From: a bacterium
Lineage (GTDB): Bacteria; CLD3; SB21
Assembly: GCA_013360215.1 (NCBI GenBank)
Contig: JABWCP010000008.1
Location: 1-64,000, forward strand
DNA length: 64,000 nucleotides
Reading direction: 5' to 3'
Below are positions 27,653 to 37,170 of the stretch, in pieces; position 1 is the stretch's first letter, and each line of letters starts with the position of its first letter. The notes beneath the pieces are model-generated. The model was given only the letters and a program-made list of their open reading frames with translations. It had not been told where the DNA came from and made no database searches. The position numbers and the translations under genes were made by a program.

Positions 27653-30022
27653 ATGCTGTTTAATTTCCTAAAAGTCAGCCTGCGCAATATGTGGCGCAAC
27701 CGTGCTTACGCCGCGATCAACATTATCGGTTTGACCGTAGGTCTGACGGCATGTTTCATCATTGGCGTGTATGTGATTCATGAAACATCCTACGATCGGT
27801 TTCATGAAAAATCCGAACGTATCTATCGTATTCATTCAGATACACGGGGTTTTGGTTTGTCGAACGCCTCTTCACCGGCGTTGTTTTCAGAATTACATAA
27901 ATATAATGCGATAGCAAGCGCAACACGGGTCTTTCGCCATTGGTTTGACCCTCTGGTTTCACGCGATAAAGAAAACGGTTTTATCGAAAGTCAATTTTTC
28001 TTTGCGGATTCGTCTGTATTTGATGTGTTTAGTTTAACTCTTCTCGCAGGTGAAGGGCGAGAAGCGCTTGGGCGACCGATGACCGTATTATTAACCGCTT
28101 CGACTGCGCGCAAATATTTCGGGAAACAGTCTCCGGTAGGATCAATATTAAAATATAATGCCGAACATGAATTCACCGTCGCCGGCGTTATTGACGATTT
28201 TCCATCCACTTCGCATGTGCGGCCTGATTTTATCGCTTCGATGGGTTCGACGGAAAAAATATTCTGGCCGACATTTTTAAAATCAAGCGGCAACCTTGTA
28301 AAAACCTATATCGTCGTACGCCCGGAGGCATCGGTCGAAAACCTCGCAGCCGATCTGACAAGTATCTATACGACGCGCTACGGTAATGATAATCGTGTCA
28401 CCCTCAGCCTGATGCCGCTTACCGACATTCATCTCAAATCCACCGTCGAAAAAGATTTTAGTGTCAACAACGATATACGCTATGTACAGCTGTTGGGCGT
28501 CATCGGATTAATCATCATTTTGATTTCGCTGATTAACTATACCAATCTTACCGCGGCGCGAAGCCTCTCGCGCAGTAAAGAGGTGGGTATTCGCCAAACG
28601 CTCGGCGGTTTTCGCTCGATGATCGTCATCCAGTTTTTATGCGAATCATTTTTATTCGTTTTGTTAGGACTCGCTTTTTCGATGGTCCTTTCGGAAATGT
28701 TGTTTCCTGCGATTAATCGTATGACCTCCATTCATCTCAGTTTTTCGTTATTGGATAGCACACACTGGATGATGATCGCCGCATCCGTCGTCCTGCTGGC
28801 CATAACGGGCGGGGTCTATCCGGCGTGGATCGTCGCGCGATTTAAAATAGTCCATACTCTGAAAGGACGGGTCGAACACGTACGCGGCCGTTGGCTGCGC
28901 AAAGGTCTCGTCATTTCGCAATTTGTTTCCGGCGTAATTCTGATCGTAGCGACAAGTGTGATCTGGCATCAGATGCAGTTTATCCGTGAAGCGCGATTAG
29001 GTTTTACTAAAGAAGAAGTGGCGATCGTACGTCTGATGGATCCTTCGGTTGCATCCAATCTCCCCGCACTCAAACAGCGTTGGCTCAATATTCCGGGTGT
29101 CCAATCCGTAGCCTTAGCCAATGCTATGCCCGGTAAAACGCATGCCGGTGATTACATTTCACACCGCGGCACGGATGAAGACCTAGCCGTCGCGGTCAAC
29201 TGGATAGATGAAGGTTTTGTGCCGACCATGGATCTTTCAATCATCGCTGGTCGCAATATTTCACCCCCTCATCCGACCGACAACGACGGATCGGTTTTGA
29301 TCAACGAAGCCACGGCGCGTGAACTGGGATACCCCGATCCGGAAAAAGCGATCGGCACGCTGATCACCCTTCAGGGAACTGACGGCGGTAAACAACGAAC
29401 CGTCGTCGGTGTGGTAAATGATTTTCATTACGAAAGCTTTAGACACAAAATTACGCCGTTGATTCTCGTTCCACAGTTCGAACGATGCGCCTACCTTATG
29501 GTTCGTTGCAATACGCAAGCATTGGATCAGACACTGGATCGGATCAAAACCGTCTGGTCGGAGATGGCCACGGAGCAACCGTTTGCCTTCACGTTTTTAG
29601 ATGACTCATTTCAGCAGTTGTATGCGCAGGATCGTCGGTGGTCTCTGGTCGTCGGTGCCGGGGCTTCGGCCGCTCTGATCATCGCATGCCTCGGTCTTTT
29701 CGGATTAGTTATTTTCAGCGTCCAACGCCGCGTCAAAGAAATCGGTGTACGCAAAATTCTCGGCGCTACGATCGGTAATATTATCCGGTTACTTACTAAA
29801 GAATATCTTTTACTGATCGGTGCAGCCAATATGATCGCTTGGCCGATAGCCTATTATTGGATGCAGGAATGGCTCACTCAATTTGTTTACCGCCCTTCGT
29901 TTCCATGGCTTGCATTTCCTTTGGCGCTGGTTGCAACGATGAGCATGGCCATGCTGACGATTGGTTTTCAGGCATTCAAAGCGGCTGTGACCAATCCGAT
30001 ACATTCGCTCAAATATGAATAA
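27653..30022 (+). CDS. ABC permease 10
   Basis: 789 residues. Starts MLFNFLKVSLRNM with AAAGG upstream; YDRFHEKSERIYRI after TM1. Its first coupling motif is the most degenerate of the array, SKEVGIRQTLGGF (RQT for RKV), while the second is VKEIGVRKILGAT. Periplasmic motif VGVVNDFHYESFRH, end NPIHSLKYE. If the coupling helix contacts the ATPase as in MacB and LolCE, the two halves of this copy may contact it unequally. Confidence 0.9.
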   Translation: MLFNFLKVSLRNMWRNRAYAAINIIGLTVGLTACFIIGVYVIHETSYDRFHEKSERIYRIHSDTRGFGLSNASSPALFSELHKYNAIASATRVFRHWFDPLVSRDKENGFIESQFFFADSSVFDVFSLTLLAGEGREALGRPMTVLLTASTARKYFGKQSPVGSILKYNAEHEFTVAGVIDDFPSTSHVRPDFIASMGSTEKIFWPTFLKSSGNLVKTYIVVRPEASVENLAADLTSIYTTRYGNDNRVTLSLMPLTDIHLKSTVEKDFSVNNDIRYVQLLGVIGLIIILISLINYTNLTAARSLSRSKEVGIRQTLGGFRSMIVIQFLCESFLFVLLGLAFSMVLSEMLFPAINRMTSIHLSFSLLDSTHWMMIAASVVLLAITGGVYPAWIVARFKIVHTLKGRVEHVRGRWLRKGLVISQFVSGVILIVATSVIWHQMQFIREARLGFTKEEVAIVRLMDPSVASNLPALKQRWLNIPGVQSVALANAMPGKTHAGDYISHRGTDEDLAVAVNWIDEGFVPTMDLSIIAGRNISPPHPTDNDGSVLINEATARELGYPDPEKAIGTLITLQGTDGGKQRTVVGVVNDFHYESFRHKITPLILVPQFERCAYLMVRCNTQALDQTLDRIKTVWSEMATEQPFAFTFLDDSFQQLYAQDRRWSLVVGAGASAALIIACLGLFGLVIFSVQRRVKEIGVRKILGATIGNIIRLLTKEYLLLIGAANMIAWPIAYYWMQEWLTQFVYRPSFPWLAFPLALVATMSMAMLTIGFQAFKAAVTNPIHSLKYE

Positions 30023-30140
30023 TACGTGTACGATCAAAACGCATCATTTTTATGGCAACCTTATGATGAGGTCAAACGTATAAAAATTGATTTACGCGCT
30101 TGTTAAATAACACAATTTTCAACCTTAAGAGACGAGCCCC

Positions 30141-32552
30141 ATGCTTAATAATTATCTTAAAATTGCTTTTCGCAATCTTATTAAACACAAACTTTACTCC
30201 ACGATCAATATCGTGGGTCTGTCAGTAGGCATCGGCGCTTGTTTGGCCATATTACTCTTTGTAAAGGACGAATTGCGTTATGATCGCCATCACCCGCAGG
30301 CCGATCGGATATACCGTATTACGCGTTCTTGGAATAATCCCAACGGGGAAACCAGCCTTCACCTGGGAAAAATTGCACCGCCGGCGGCTCCGCTGATGAG
30401 AACGGACTTTCCGGAAATAGTCGTAACTCAAATTTTACAGGATTTTCAAACCCGACTGAAGTGCGATAATAAAGTTTTCGTTGAAAGCGGCTTATTCTTC
30501 GCGGATGAATACGCGTTTCCTATTTTCAGTTTCAAGGTTGTCAAAGGAGATATCCAGAACGCACTGAAAAATCCCAATGAGCTATGGATAACCGAAAGTA
30601 TGGCACGCAAGTACTTCGGAGATGCCGACCCTATCGGTAAAATCATCCGTTACGAGGACGACGCCGACCTGAAAGTCGCAGGTATACTTGCCGATCCGCC
30701 CCAGCAAACGCATTTTCACTTTGATTTCCTTGTTTCGTTCAGCACCTATAAAGCTTTTACCCCTCCGGAAAGATTGACCTATTGGGGCTCGAATAACTAT
30801 ATCACGTATGCCTTGTTGCCTGAAGACTTAACGGCTTCGGCGCTGGAAGATAAGCTGGTCGCTTTTGTAGATCGGCATATCCCGCTGAGCAACTCACATT
30901 TTCCAAAACCGAGCATGGGAACTCGCCTGCACGTGCAGAAGATGACCGATATCCATTTATATTCACATCTCGATTCGGAAATCGAACCCAACGGCGATAT
31001 TTTGTATGTCTGGACTTTTTCGATTGTTGCAGTCTTCGTACTGTTGATCGCGTGTATTAATTTTATGAATCTTTCCACGGCGAAAGCATCGGATCGTGCC
31101 ACGGAGGTCGGCGTGCGCAAAGCGATCGGCGCACATCGCGGCGATTTGATCCGTCAGTTTTTGAGCGAATCACTGGTGATCGCCGTCATCGCAATGATAT
31201 TGTCGATCGGTCTTGTGGAACTTTCGCTCCCGTTTTTTTCATCTTTTGTCGGAAAATCCCTCGACCTTTCGTTAGTAGAAGATTATGGAATGCTGTTGTC
31301 GGTGCTGGGTATTTTGCTGGTCACCGGTGTTGTGGCCGGCAGCTACCCGGCTTTTTATTTGTCTTCCTTCGAGGCGGCCAAAGTACTCAAAGACAAACGG
31401 CAGTTTGGTTCCGCCCGATCACGTTTTCGCTCCGTCCTCGTCGTGACCCAGTTTGCAATTTCCATCGCTCTGGTTATCGGTATCGGCATCATCCGTAATC
31501 AGATCGATTACTGCCGCAATGCCGATATGGGATTTGATAAGGATCGCGTCGTGTCGCTTTTTATCGAACAGGAAACCCGCGACAAAATTCCACAAGTCAA
31601 GGCACAACTTCTGCAACTGCCCGGCGTTGAATCCGTTGGGTCATCGAGTCGTATTCCCTCCGGTCGCCTTTTAGATAGTTATAAAATGACCGTGGAGTCG
31701 GAATCTAAAATGAAGGAAATTGATTTTCGCATAGCCGCAGTGCGCGTGGATGAAGACTTCTTTCCGACCTACGGTATGACGATGGCAAGCGGTCGTAATT
31801 TCTCCAGAACGTACGCGACCGACGACACGGCGGCGGTCATGTTCAACGAGGCGGCCGTCAAAGCCATAGGCTGGAAATCCAATGATGAAGCGCTGGGCAA
31901 AATGGTGATCTCGGCCAATCGTACTATGAAAGTAATCGGTATCGTCAAGGACTTCCATTTTGAGTCCATGCACGAAAAAATTTCGCCGATTGTTTTTATT
32001 CCCAATACAGGCAACTATACTCGCCTGTCCATTCGATTGCGCGGAACAGCAATACCGGAAACGATGGATCACATCCGTACACTTTGGGCGGAATACCATC
32101 CGTCACTGCCGTTTGAATATCAATTCATTGATGAAAGTTTTGATCGGTTGTATCGCGCCGAAGAGCGCTTGGGAACCATATTACGCGCCTTTGCCATATT
32201 TGCCACTTTTATCGCCTGCCTTGGACTGATCGGTCTGGCCGCTTATATGGCTGAACGACGTACGAAAGAAATCGGCGTCCGCAAAGTAATGGGGGCGTCG
32301 TCCTGGAGTATAGTCCGGCTCTTGGCTTCTGATTTTGTACGATTGGTGGCGGTGGCCAATCTGCTGGCCTGGCCGCTAGCCTACTATGTCATGAATCAAT
32401 GGCTTGCGACGTTTGAATATCGCACTCCACTTTCGATAGTACCGTTTGCCGTAGCAGGGCTGACGGCCGTCATTATCGCAATCGCCACTGTGAGTTTTCA
32501 AGCCTATCGCGCCGCCAGCGCCAACCCGATACGGTCCCTGAAATACGAATAA
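30141..32552 (+). CDS. ABC permease 11
   Basis: 803 residues. Starts MLNNYLKIAFRNLIKHKLY; YDRHHPQADRIYRI after TM1. Coupling motifs ATEVGVRKAIGAH and TKEIGVRKVMGAS; periplasmic motif IGIVKDFHFESMHE; end NPIRSLKYE. It is preceded by the longest permease-to-permease spacer of the array (118 bp, AT-rich), the most likely place for an internal promoter, although I could not identify one with confidence. Confidence 0.9.
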   Translation: MLNNYLKIAFRNLIKHKLYSTINIVGLSVGIGACLAILLFVKDELRYDRHHPQADRIYRITRSWNNPNGETSLHLGKIAPPAAPLMRTDFPEIVVTQILQDFQTRLKCDNKVFVESGLFFADEYAFPIFSFKVVKGDIQNALKNPNELWITESMARKYFGDADPIGKIIRYEDDADLKVAGILADPPQQTHFHFDFLVSFSTYKAFTPPERLTYWGSNNYITYALLPEDLTASALEDKLVAFVDRHIPLSNSHFPKPSMGTRLHVQKMTDIHLYSHLDSEIEPNGDILYVWTFSIVAVFVLLIACINFMNLSTAKASDRATEVGVRKAIGAHRGDLIRQFLSESLVIAVIAMILSIGLVELSLPFFSSFVGKSLDLSLVEDYGMLLSVLGILLVTGVVAGSYPAFYLSSFEAAKVLKDKRQFGSARSRFRSVLVVTQFAISIALVIGIGIIRNQIDYCRNADMGFDKDRVVSLFIEQETRDKIPQVKAQLLQLPGVESVGSSSRIPSGRLLDSYKMTVESESKMKEIDFRIAAVRVDEDFFPTYGMTMASGRNFSRTYATDDTAAVMFNEAAVKAIGWKSNDEALGKMVISANRTMKVIGIVKDFHFESMHEKISPIVFIPNTGNYTRLSIRLRGTAIPETMDHIRTLWAEYHPSLPFEYQFIDESFDRLYRAEERLGTILRAFAIFATFIACLGLIGLAAYMAERRTKEIGVRKVMGASSWSIVRLLASDFVRLVAVANLLAWPLAYYVMNQWLATFEYRTPLSIVPFAVAGLTAVIIAIATVSFQAYRAASANPIRSLKYE

Positions 32553-32582
32553 CATGATTTATATATTCAGGAGTACATGCGC

Positions 32583-34991
32583 ATGTTGACCAATTATATC
32601 AAAATCGCTTTACGCAATATGCTCAAAGCCAAAGGCTATTCGGCCATCAATATTTTGGGATTGGCCGTCGGTCTGGCGTGTTGCTTATTGATCGTACTTT
32701 TTATCAGCGACGAACTGAGCTACGACACCCATTATGCCAACGGTGATCGTTTGTACCGCGTTTATCTGAACGCTCGCATCAACAACAAAGACTTTGTCAC
32801 GGTAACTACTAATAGCCCTTTGGCGGCCGCTATGATGAAGGAGATCCCTGAAGTCGAAACGGCCGGTCGTCTCTACAGTCCGGGAAATTTTACGATTCGT
32901 TACGGGGAAAAAATCTTTAATGAAGAGCGTATGTATTTTGCCGATCCGACGATGCTGGATATTTTTAGTGTGACCGTTCGCGACGGCGATGTCAAAAATT
33001 TTGACCAACCCAATATGATTATTCTGTCGGAAAGTATGGCCAAAAAATATTTTTCAGACGAAAATCCGATCGGCAAAGTCCTGCGGCTTGACGGCAAAAC
33101 CGATTACAAGGTCATCGCCGTGTATAATGATGTACCCGGCAACGCGCATTTGCATTTTGATTTTTTGGCCAGCCTCACCAACCGTGAGGAGGGGAAAAGT
33201 ACGCAATGGCTAAGCAATAATTTTTCAACGTACACACGATTAAAACCCGGCGCATCCACAACCAGCGTCGAATCCAAGATGCATGAAATGGTCATGCGTT
33301 ATGGCGGGCCTGAGCTAAAACGATACGCTAATAAGACCTTTGAACAGTTTTTTTCGCAAGGCGGCGCCTACGCTTATCATTTGCAGCCGATCCGCGACAT
33401 CCATTTGTATTCCAATCTTGAAAATGAACAAGAACCCGGCGGGGATATTACGTACGTTTATATTTTTTCAGGCATTGCTATTTTTATTTTGCTCGTTGCG
33501 TGTGTCAATTTTATGAATCTTGCCACCGCACGTTCCGCAGGTCGCGCCAAAGAAGTCGGCATTCGCAAAGTACTCGGCTCCGAACGCGGTCAGCTCATAC
33601 GTCTCTTTCTGATCGAATCGCTGGTCATCACGACCTTGGCGATGATCATCGCCGTACTTTTGGCTGAAATGGCACTGCCATTTTTCAACGAACTCTCAGG
33701 CAAATCGCTTGATATCGGAATCGCAACCAATCCCCTGCTTGGTATCGGACTTGCCTTGGCGGTACTTTTAGTCGGTGTGCTGGCCGGCACCTATCCGGCG
33801 TTTTACCTCACGGCTTACCAACCGATCGCCGTACTCAAAGGAGCGATCGCTTCCGGCGTAAAAAATAGCAGACTGCGTGACGTCCTTGTTGTTTTTCAAT
33901 TCTGCGTATCCATCATCCTGATCGCGGGCACGATCATCGTTTACCAACAGCTACAGTATGTACAAAACCGAAATCTGGGTTTCCAAAAAGAACAGATCCT
34001 CGTTATTCATAATGTATGGCAAATGAATAAACAAGGTGATGCCTTCAAACAATCCGTCCTGCGCACACCCGGCGTCGCAAGCGCATCGCTCACCAGTACT
34101 TTACCCGGGCATCCTACCGGCAACAGCGCATTTCAGATCGAAGGCGATGCGTCCAATGAACCGTATCTCCTTTGGCAAGTGCGAACCGATTTCGACTTTC
34201 TTAAAACTATGGGGATTAACATGTCCCAAGGCCGCGATTTTTCGATGGAACATCCTTCGGATTCCTCTGCGATCATTATCAATGAGGCGGCTGTCCGTCT
34301 GATGAATATGCCGCAACCCCTCGGCAAACGTCTGACGCGTTTTAGTTCTCCGCCATACGAAATCGTCGGCGTCACGCAGGATTTCAATTTTCAATCTTTA
34401 CGCAATCCGGTTCGCCCGATTTCGATTTTTATGAATCCTCCGGGTTTTCCGGCACCTTCATTTTTAGCGGTTCGCGTAAAACCGGATCATTTACAGGAAA
34501 CCATACAATCCATCGGTCAGGTGTGGAATCAATTCCAGCCCGGTGAACCGTACGTGTACACCTTCCTCGATGAAGATTTCGGAAACCTGTATCGCACGGA
34601 AGAGCGCGCCGGCACGATCGTAACGACGTTTTCAAGTTTGGCTATATTTATTGCCTGCCTTGGGCTTTTGGGTCTTGCCGCTTTTGCCACCGAACGGCGC
34701 ACTAAAGAAATCGGTATTCGCAAAGTACTCGGCGCATCCGAAGGTCACATCATCGGCATGATCTGCAAAGAATTCGTCTTATTGGTTACCGTCGCTTTGG
34801 TCATCTCCGTGCCGATCGCATACTACGTGATGAATCGCTGGCTGCAGGATTTTGCCTACCGTATTGACATCGGCGCTGATGTATTTATTCTGTCGGGCGT
34901 GATTGCATTGACCGTGGCGCTGCTGACGGTAAGCTATACGGCGATCCGCGCCGCCTTGTCTAACCCCGTAAACGCATTGAAGTATGAATAA
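32583..34991 (+). CDS. ABC permease 12
   Basis: Two in-frame ATGs lie at 32577 and 32583. CAGGAG ends only 3 nt before the first but 9 nt before the second, and the second gives the family-like start MLTNYIKIALRNM, so 32583 is preferred (802 residues). YDTHYANGDRLYRV follows TM1; coupling motifs AKEVGIRKVLGSE and TKEIGIRKVLGAS. The periplasmic motif VGVTQDFNFQSLRN is the most divergent of the set. End NPVNALKYE. Its stop codon overlaps the start of the next gene. Confidence 0.9.
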   Translation: MLTNYIKIALRNMLKAKGYSAINILGLAVGLACCLLIVLFISDELSYDTHYANGDRLYRVYLNARINNKDFVTVTTNSPLAAAMMKEIPEVETAGRLYSPGNFTIRYGEKIFNEERMYFADPTMLDIFSVTVRDGDVKNFDQPNMIILSESMAKKYFSDENPIGKVLRLDGKTDYKVIAVYNDVPGNAHLHFDFLASLTNREEGKSTQWLSNNFSTYTRLKPGASTTSVESKMHEMVMRYGGPELKRYANKTFEQFFSQGGAYAYHLQPIRDIHLYSNLENEQEPGGDITYVYIFSGIAIFILLVACVNFMNLATARSAGRAKEVGIRKVLGSERGQLIRLFLIESLVITTLAMIIAVLLAEMALPFFNELSGKSLDIGIATNPLLGIGLALAVLLVGVLAGTYPAFYLTAYQPIAVLKGAIASGVKNSRLRDVLVVFQFCVSIILIAGTIIVYQQLQYVQNRNLGFQKEQILVIHNVWQMNKQGDAFKQSVLRTPGVASASLTSTLPGHPTGNSAFQIEGDASNEPYLLWQVRTDFDFLKTMGINMSQGRDFSMEHPSDSSAIIINEAAVRLMNMPQPLGKRLTRFSSPPYEIVGVTQDFNFQSLRNPVRPISIFMNPPGFPAPSFLAVRVKPDHLQETIQSIGQVWNQFQPGEPYVYTFLDEDFGNLYRTEERAGTIVTTFSSLAIFIACLGLLGLAAFATERRTKEIGIRKVLGASEGHIIGMICKEFVLLVTVALVISVPIAYYVMNRWLQDFAYRIDIGADVFILSGVIALTVALLTVSYTAIRAALSNPVNALKYE

Positions 34992-35478
34992 CGTTTCGTC
35001 CATAGAAATACGCGCAATTGAAAATCGCGATAATACGGCTTTAGCATCCATCATACGCACGGTTATGCCGGAGTTTGGCGCCGACGGTCCGGGTTTTGCC
35101 ATACACGATGCCGAAGTCAATGATATGTTCGCCGCTTACACACGCCCGCGCAGCGCTTATTTCGTGGTCGTAGCCGATGGCGTCGTCTCCGGCGGTGGCG
35201 GCATCGCTCCTTTGGCGGGCGGAGATGCGAACGTATGCGAATTAAAAAAAATGTATTTTCTTCCCGGCTTGCGGGGACGCGGCGTCGGACATAAGATCAT
35301 CACGCTTTGTCTGCAAAGCGCCATGGCTTTCGGTTATAAACAATGTTATCTCGAAACATTGACCGGCATGGACGCAGCACAGCATTTGTATAAACAGCAC
35401 GGGTTTCGTTCCATTCCTCAAGCGATGGGACAAACCGGCCACTACAGTTGCGATCGTTTTTATATCAAAGATATTTGA
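34984..35478 (+). CDS. GNAT-family N-acetyltransferase
   Basis: 164 residues with a GNAT fold: a central strand with CELKKMYFLPGLRGRGVG (acetyl-CoA pyrophosphate loop RGRGVG, about residues 93-98), then YKQCYLETLTGMDAAQHLYKQ and the C-terminal HGFRSI strand. The start codon lies inside the last codons of permease 12 (8-bp overlap in ATGAATAA), which points to translational coupling. The acceptor substrate is unknown; location at the end of an exporter array makes a tailoring or self-protection role possible, but nothing in the sequence proves it. Confidence 0.88.
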   Translation: MNNVSSIEIRAIENRDNTALASIIRTVMPEFGADGPGFAIHDAEVNDMFAAYTRPRSAYFVVVADGVVSGGGGIAPLAGGDANVCELKKMYFLPGLRGRGVGHKIITLCLQSAMAFGYKQCYLETLTGMDAAQHLYKQHGFRSIPQAMGQTGHYSCDRFYIKDI

Positions 35479-35510
35479 CCACAATGCCATAAAAACTGAA
35501 AGGATATGCC

Positions 35511-35789
35511 ATGGCTGAAGTCGTTATCCAATTGCCGGAACTCAACTCCAAAGACCGCATCGAAGTCGAATGCCGGATCAACGGAAAAAAACAAGTCCTG
35601 CATTACCGCGTGGAAATTTTTGCTTGGGAGGATTGCAATGAACCCGTAGCGGATCGTGCACTGTGCCTCAAACGATTGGTTGAAAATTACGATCCTAATT
35701 GGCAACTTCAGCAGATCGGCGCTTATACGGATAAAACCGTACAAGTGATGTTCCGCGAAAAGCACACCCCCGGCACTTTAATCCATTGA
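35511..35789 (+). CDS. Small conserved-looking protein of unknown function
   Basis: 92 residues, acidic and soluble, no signal peptide or TM. It has alternating beta-like segments (DRIEVECRINGKKQVLHYRVEIF) followed by a short helical part (RALCLKRLVENY) and a final strand. GAAAGGA precedes the ATG and the gene is only 10 bp upstream of ATPase 2. I do not recognise a family. Confidence 0.7.
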   Translation: MAEVVIQLPELNSKDRIEVECRINGKKQVLHYRVEIFAWEDCNEPVADRALCLKRLVENYDPNWQLQQIGAYTDKTVQVMFREKHTPGTLIH

Positions 35790-35799
35790 TAGAGGTATC

Positions 35800-36462
35800 A
35801 TGATCACGCTGAAAAACATCGAAAAGTATTACGAAAACAAAAGCATCAAAAATTATGTCCTCAGGGATATCAACCTGACCATTCAGCCCGGCGAATTTGT
35901 TTCCATTATGGGGCCGAGCGGTTCCGGCAAATCCACCCTGCTGCATATCCTCGGTATGCTGGACGAACCGACCAAAGGCGAGTATCTTTTTTTGGATCAG
36001 GAAGTGCACCGCATATCCGAACGCCAAAAAACCGAATTGCATAAAAATCACATCGGATTTGTTTTTCAGAGTTACCATCTTATCGACGAACTGACCGTCT
36101 ATGAAAACATCGAAACACCGCTGCTGTACAAAAAAACGAGCGGCTCGGAACGCAAAGCTTTGGTCGCGGATATTTTGGATCGTTTTAATATCGTCGGTAA
36201 AAAGGATCTATTCCCCAGCCAGCTATCCGGCGGTCAACAACAACTTGTCGGCATTGCCCGTGCGGTGATCACCGCACCGAAAGTCATCCTCGCCGACGAA
36301 CCTACGGGCAATCTCAATTCCGCCCAGGGCGAAGAGATCATGCAACTTTTCAAAAAACTCAATCAGGAAGGCACGACGATCATTCAGGTCACCCACTCTG
36401 AAAAAAATGCGGCGTACGGAAATCGTATCATCAATCTTTTAGACGGATTCATTCAGAAATAA
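35800..36462 (+). CDS. ABC transporter ATPase 2 (LolD/MacB-type)
   Basis: 220 residues with an intact Walker A (GPSGSGKST, about 38-46), Q-loop region IGFVFQSYHLIDELTVYENI, Walker B (VILADEPTGNLNS) and H-loop (VTHSE). The signature reads LSGGQQQLVGIARA, with L in place of the usual R after the QQQ; this R is common but not catalytic. It parallels ATPase 1 at the other end of the array and has no permease of its own downstream, so it probably drives members of the upstream array. Confidence 0.92.
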   Translation: MITLKNIEKYYENKSIKNYVLRDINLTIQPGEFVSIMGPSGSGKSTLLHILGMLDEPTKGEYLFLDQEVHRISERQKTELHKNHIGFVFQSYHLIDELTVYENIETPLLYKKTSGSERKALVADILDRFNIVGKKDLFPSQLSGGQQQLVGIARAVITAPKVILADEPTGNLNSAQGEEIMQLFKKLNQEGTTIIQVTHSEKNAAYGNRIINLLDGFIQK

Positions 36463-36489
36463 TACTTCGCTGACACATATTCTTATTTT

Positions 36490-37071
36490 ATGTTTTGGAA
36501 AATCAAAGCGCTTCTGTATGCCAGGTTCCGGCATGTATTTCCTTTTGGGTATTTTTTAAATAAAGAGAACGCCGCTTTGATAAAGCTTCTCCAACCGTCG
36601 ATTCGACCCGATGACTATGTACTGGATGCCGGATGCGGCGATGGCAATGCTACGCGAATACTTTTGAAAATACACCCTCAGGTTCGAATCATGGGCATAG
36701 ATCAATCTCCATCCATGGCAAACTATATAGAACATTCCGGACGCACTGAAATTCGAATCGCTTCACTGGATGCCATCGCAGAAGAAAATCATACTTTTGA
36801 TGCCGTGATGTGTATCGGGGTCACCGAGTATATCAACGATATCCCGAGGGTACTGCTTGAAATAAAACGTGTAACCAAACCCGGTGCGCCGATGGTGATA
36901 ACGTTTGCCCCGCCGGTATTTTGGAATTATCTGCGCTTCGGATACGGAAAGACTCTACGTTTAATATCAACGACGGAAGCAACTCACTTTCTTCAAGAAA
37001 ACGGCTGGCTAATCCAATCACAGAGCGCAACTTCGATGCAAATTCAATTTCTTGTACGAAATTCTGTCTGA
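36490..37071 (+). CDS. Class I SAM-dependent methyltransferase
   Basis: 193 residues. Motif I is VLDAGCGDGNATR (about residues 43-55), followed by IMGIDQSP (acidic end of strand 2) and FDAVMCIGVTEYINDIPRVL (motifs II/III region), typical of the Methyltransf_11/25 fold. An N-terminal helix-rich part precedes the SAM site. The substrate is not predictable; it is 27 bp after ATPase 2 and could belong to the same transcript. Confidence 0.85.
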   Translation: MFWKIKALLYARFRHVFPFGYFLNKENAALIKLLQPSIRPDDYVLDAGCGDGNATRILLKIHPQVRIMGIDQSPSMANYIEHSGRTEIRIASLDAIAEENHTFDAVMCIGVTEYINDIPRVLLEIKRVTKPGAPMVITFAPPVFWNYLRFGYGKTLRLISTTEATHFLQENGWLIQSQSATSMQIQFLVRNSV

Positions 37072-37170
37072 TGAAAATCACTCTTCGCAATGCCGCATAG
37101 AGGAAAAAAAGATAGTCTCAATAAAATCGCCTTGGGCCTTGGTTTCTTAGAAGAACTTATTTCACATCGG

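Noticed and set aside
30023-30140. Sigma-54-like TGGCAACCTTATGATG before permease 11
   Set aside because: Only a weak match in the -12 part; the long spacer may contain a promoter, but this one is not convincing.
36675-36700. GGTTCGAATC string as a possible tRNA T-loop
   Set aside because: Lies within the methyltransferase gene and no acceptor stem or anticodon arm can be built around it.
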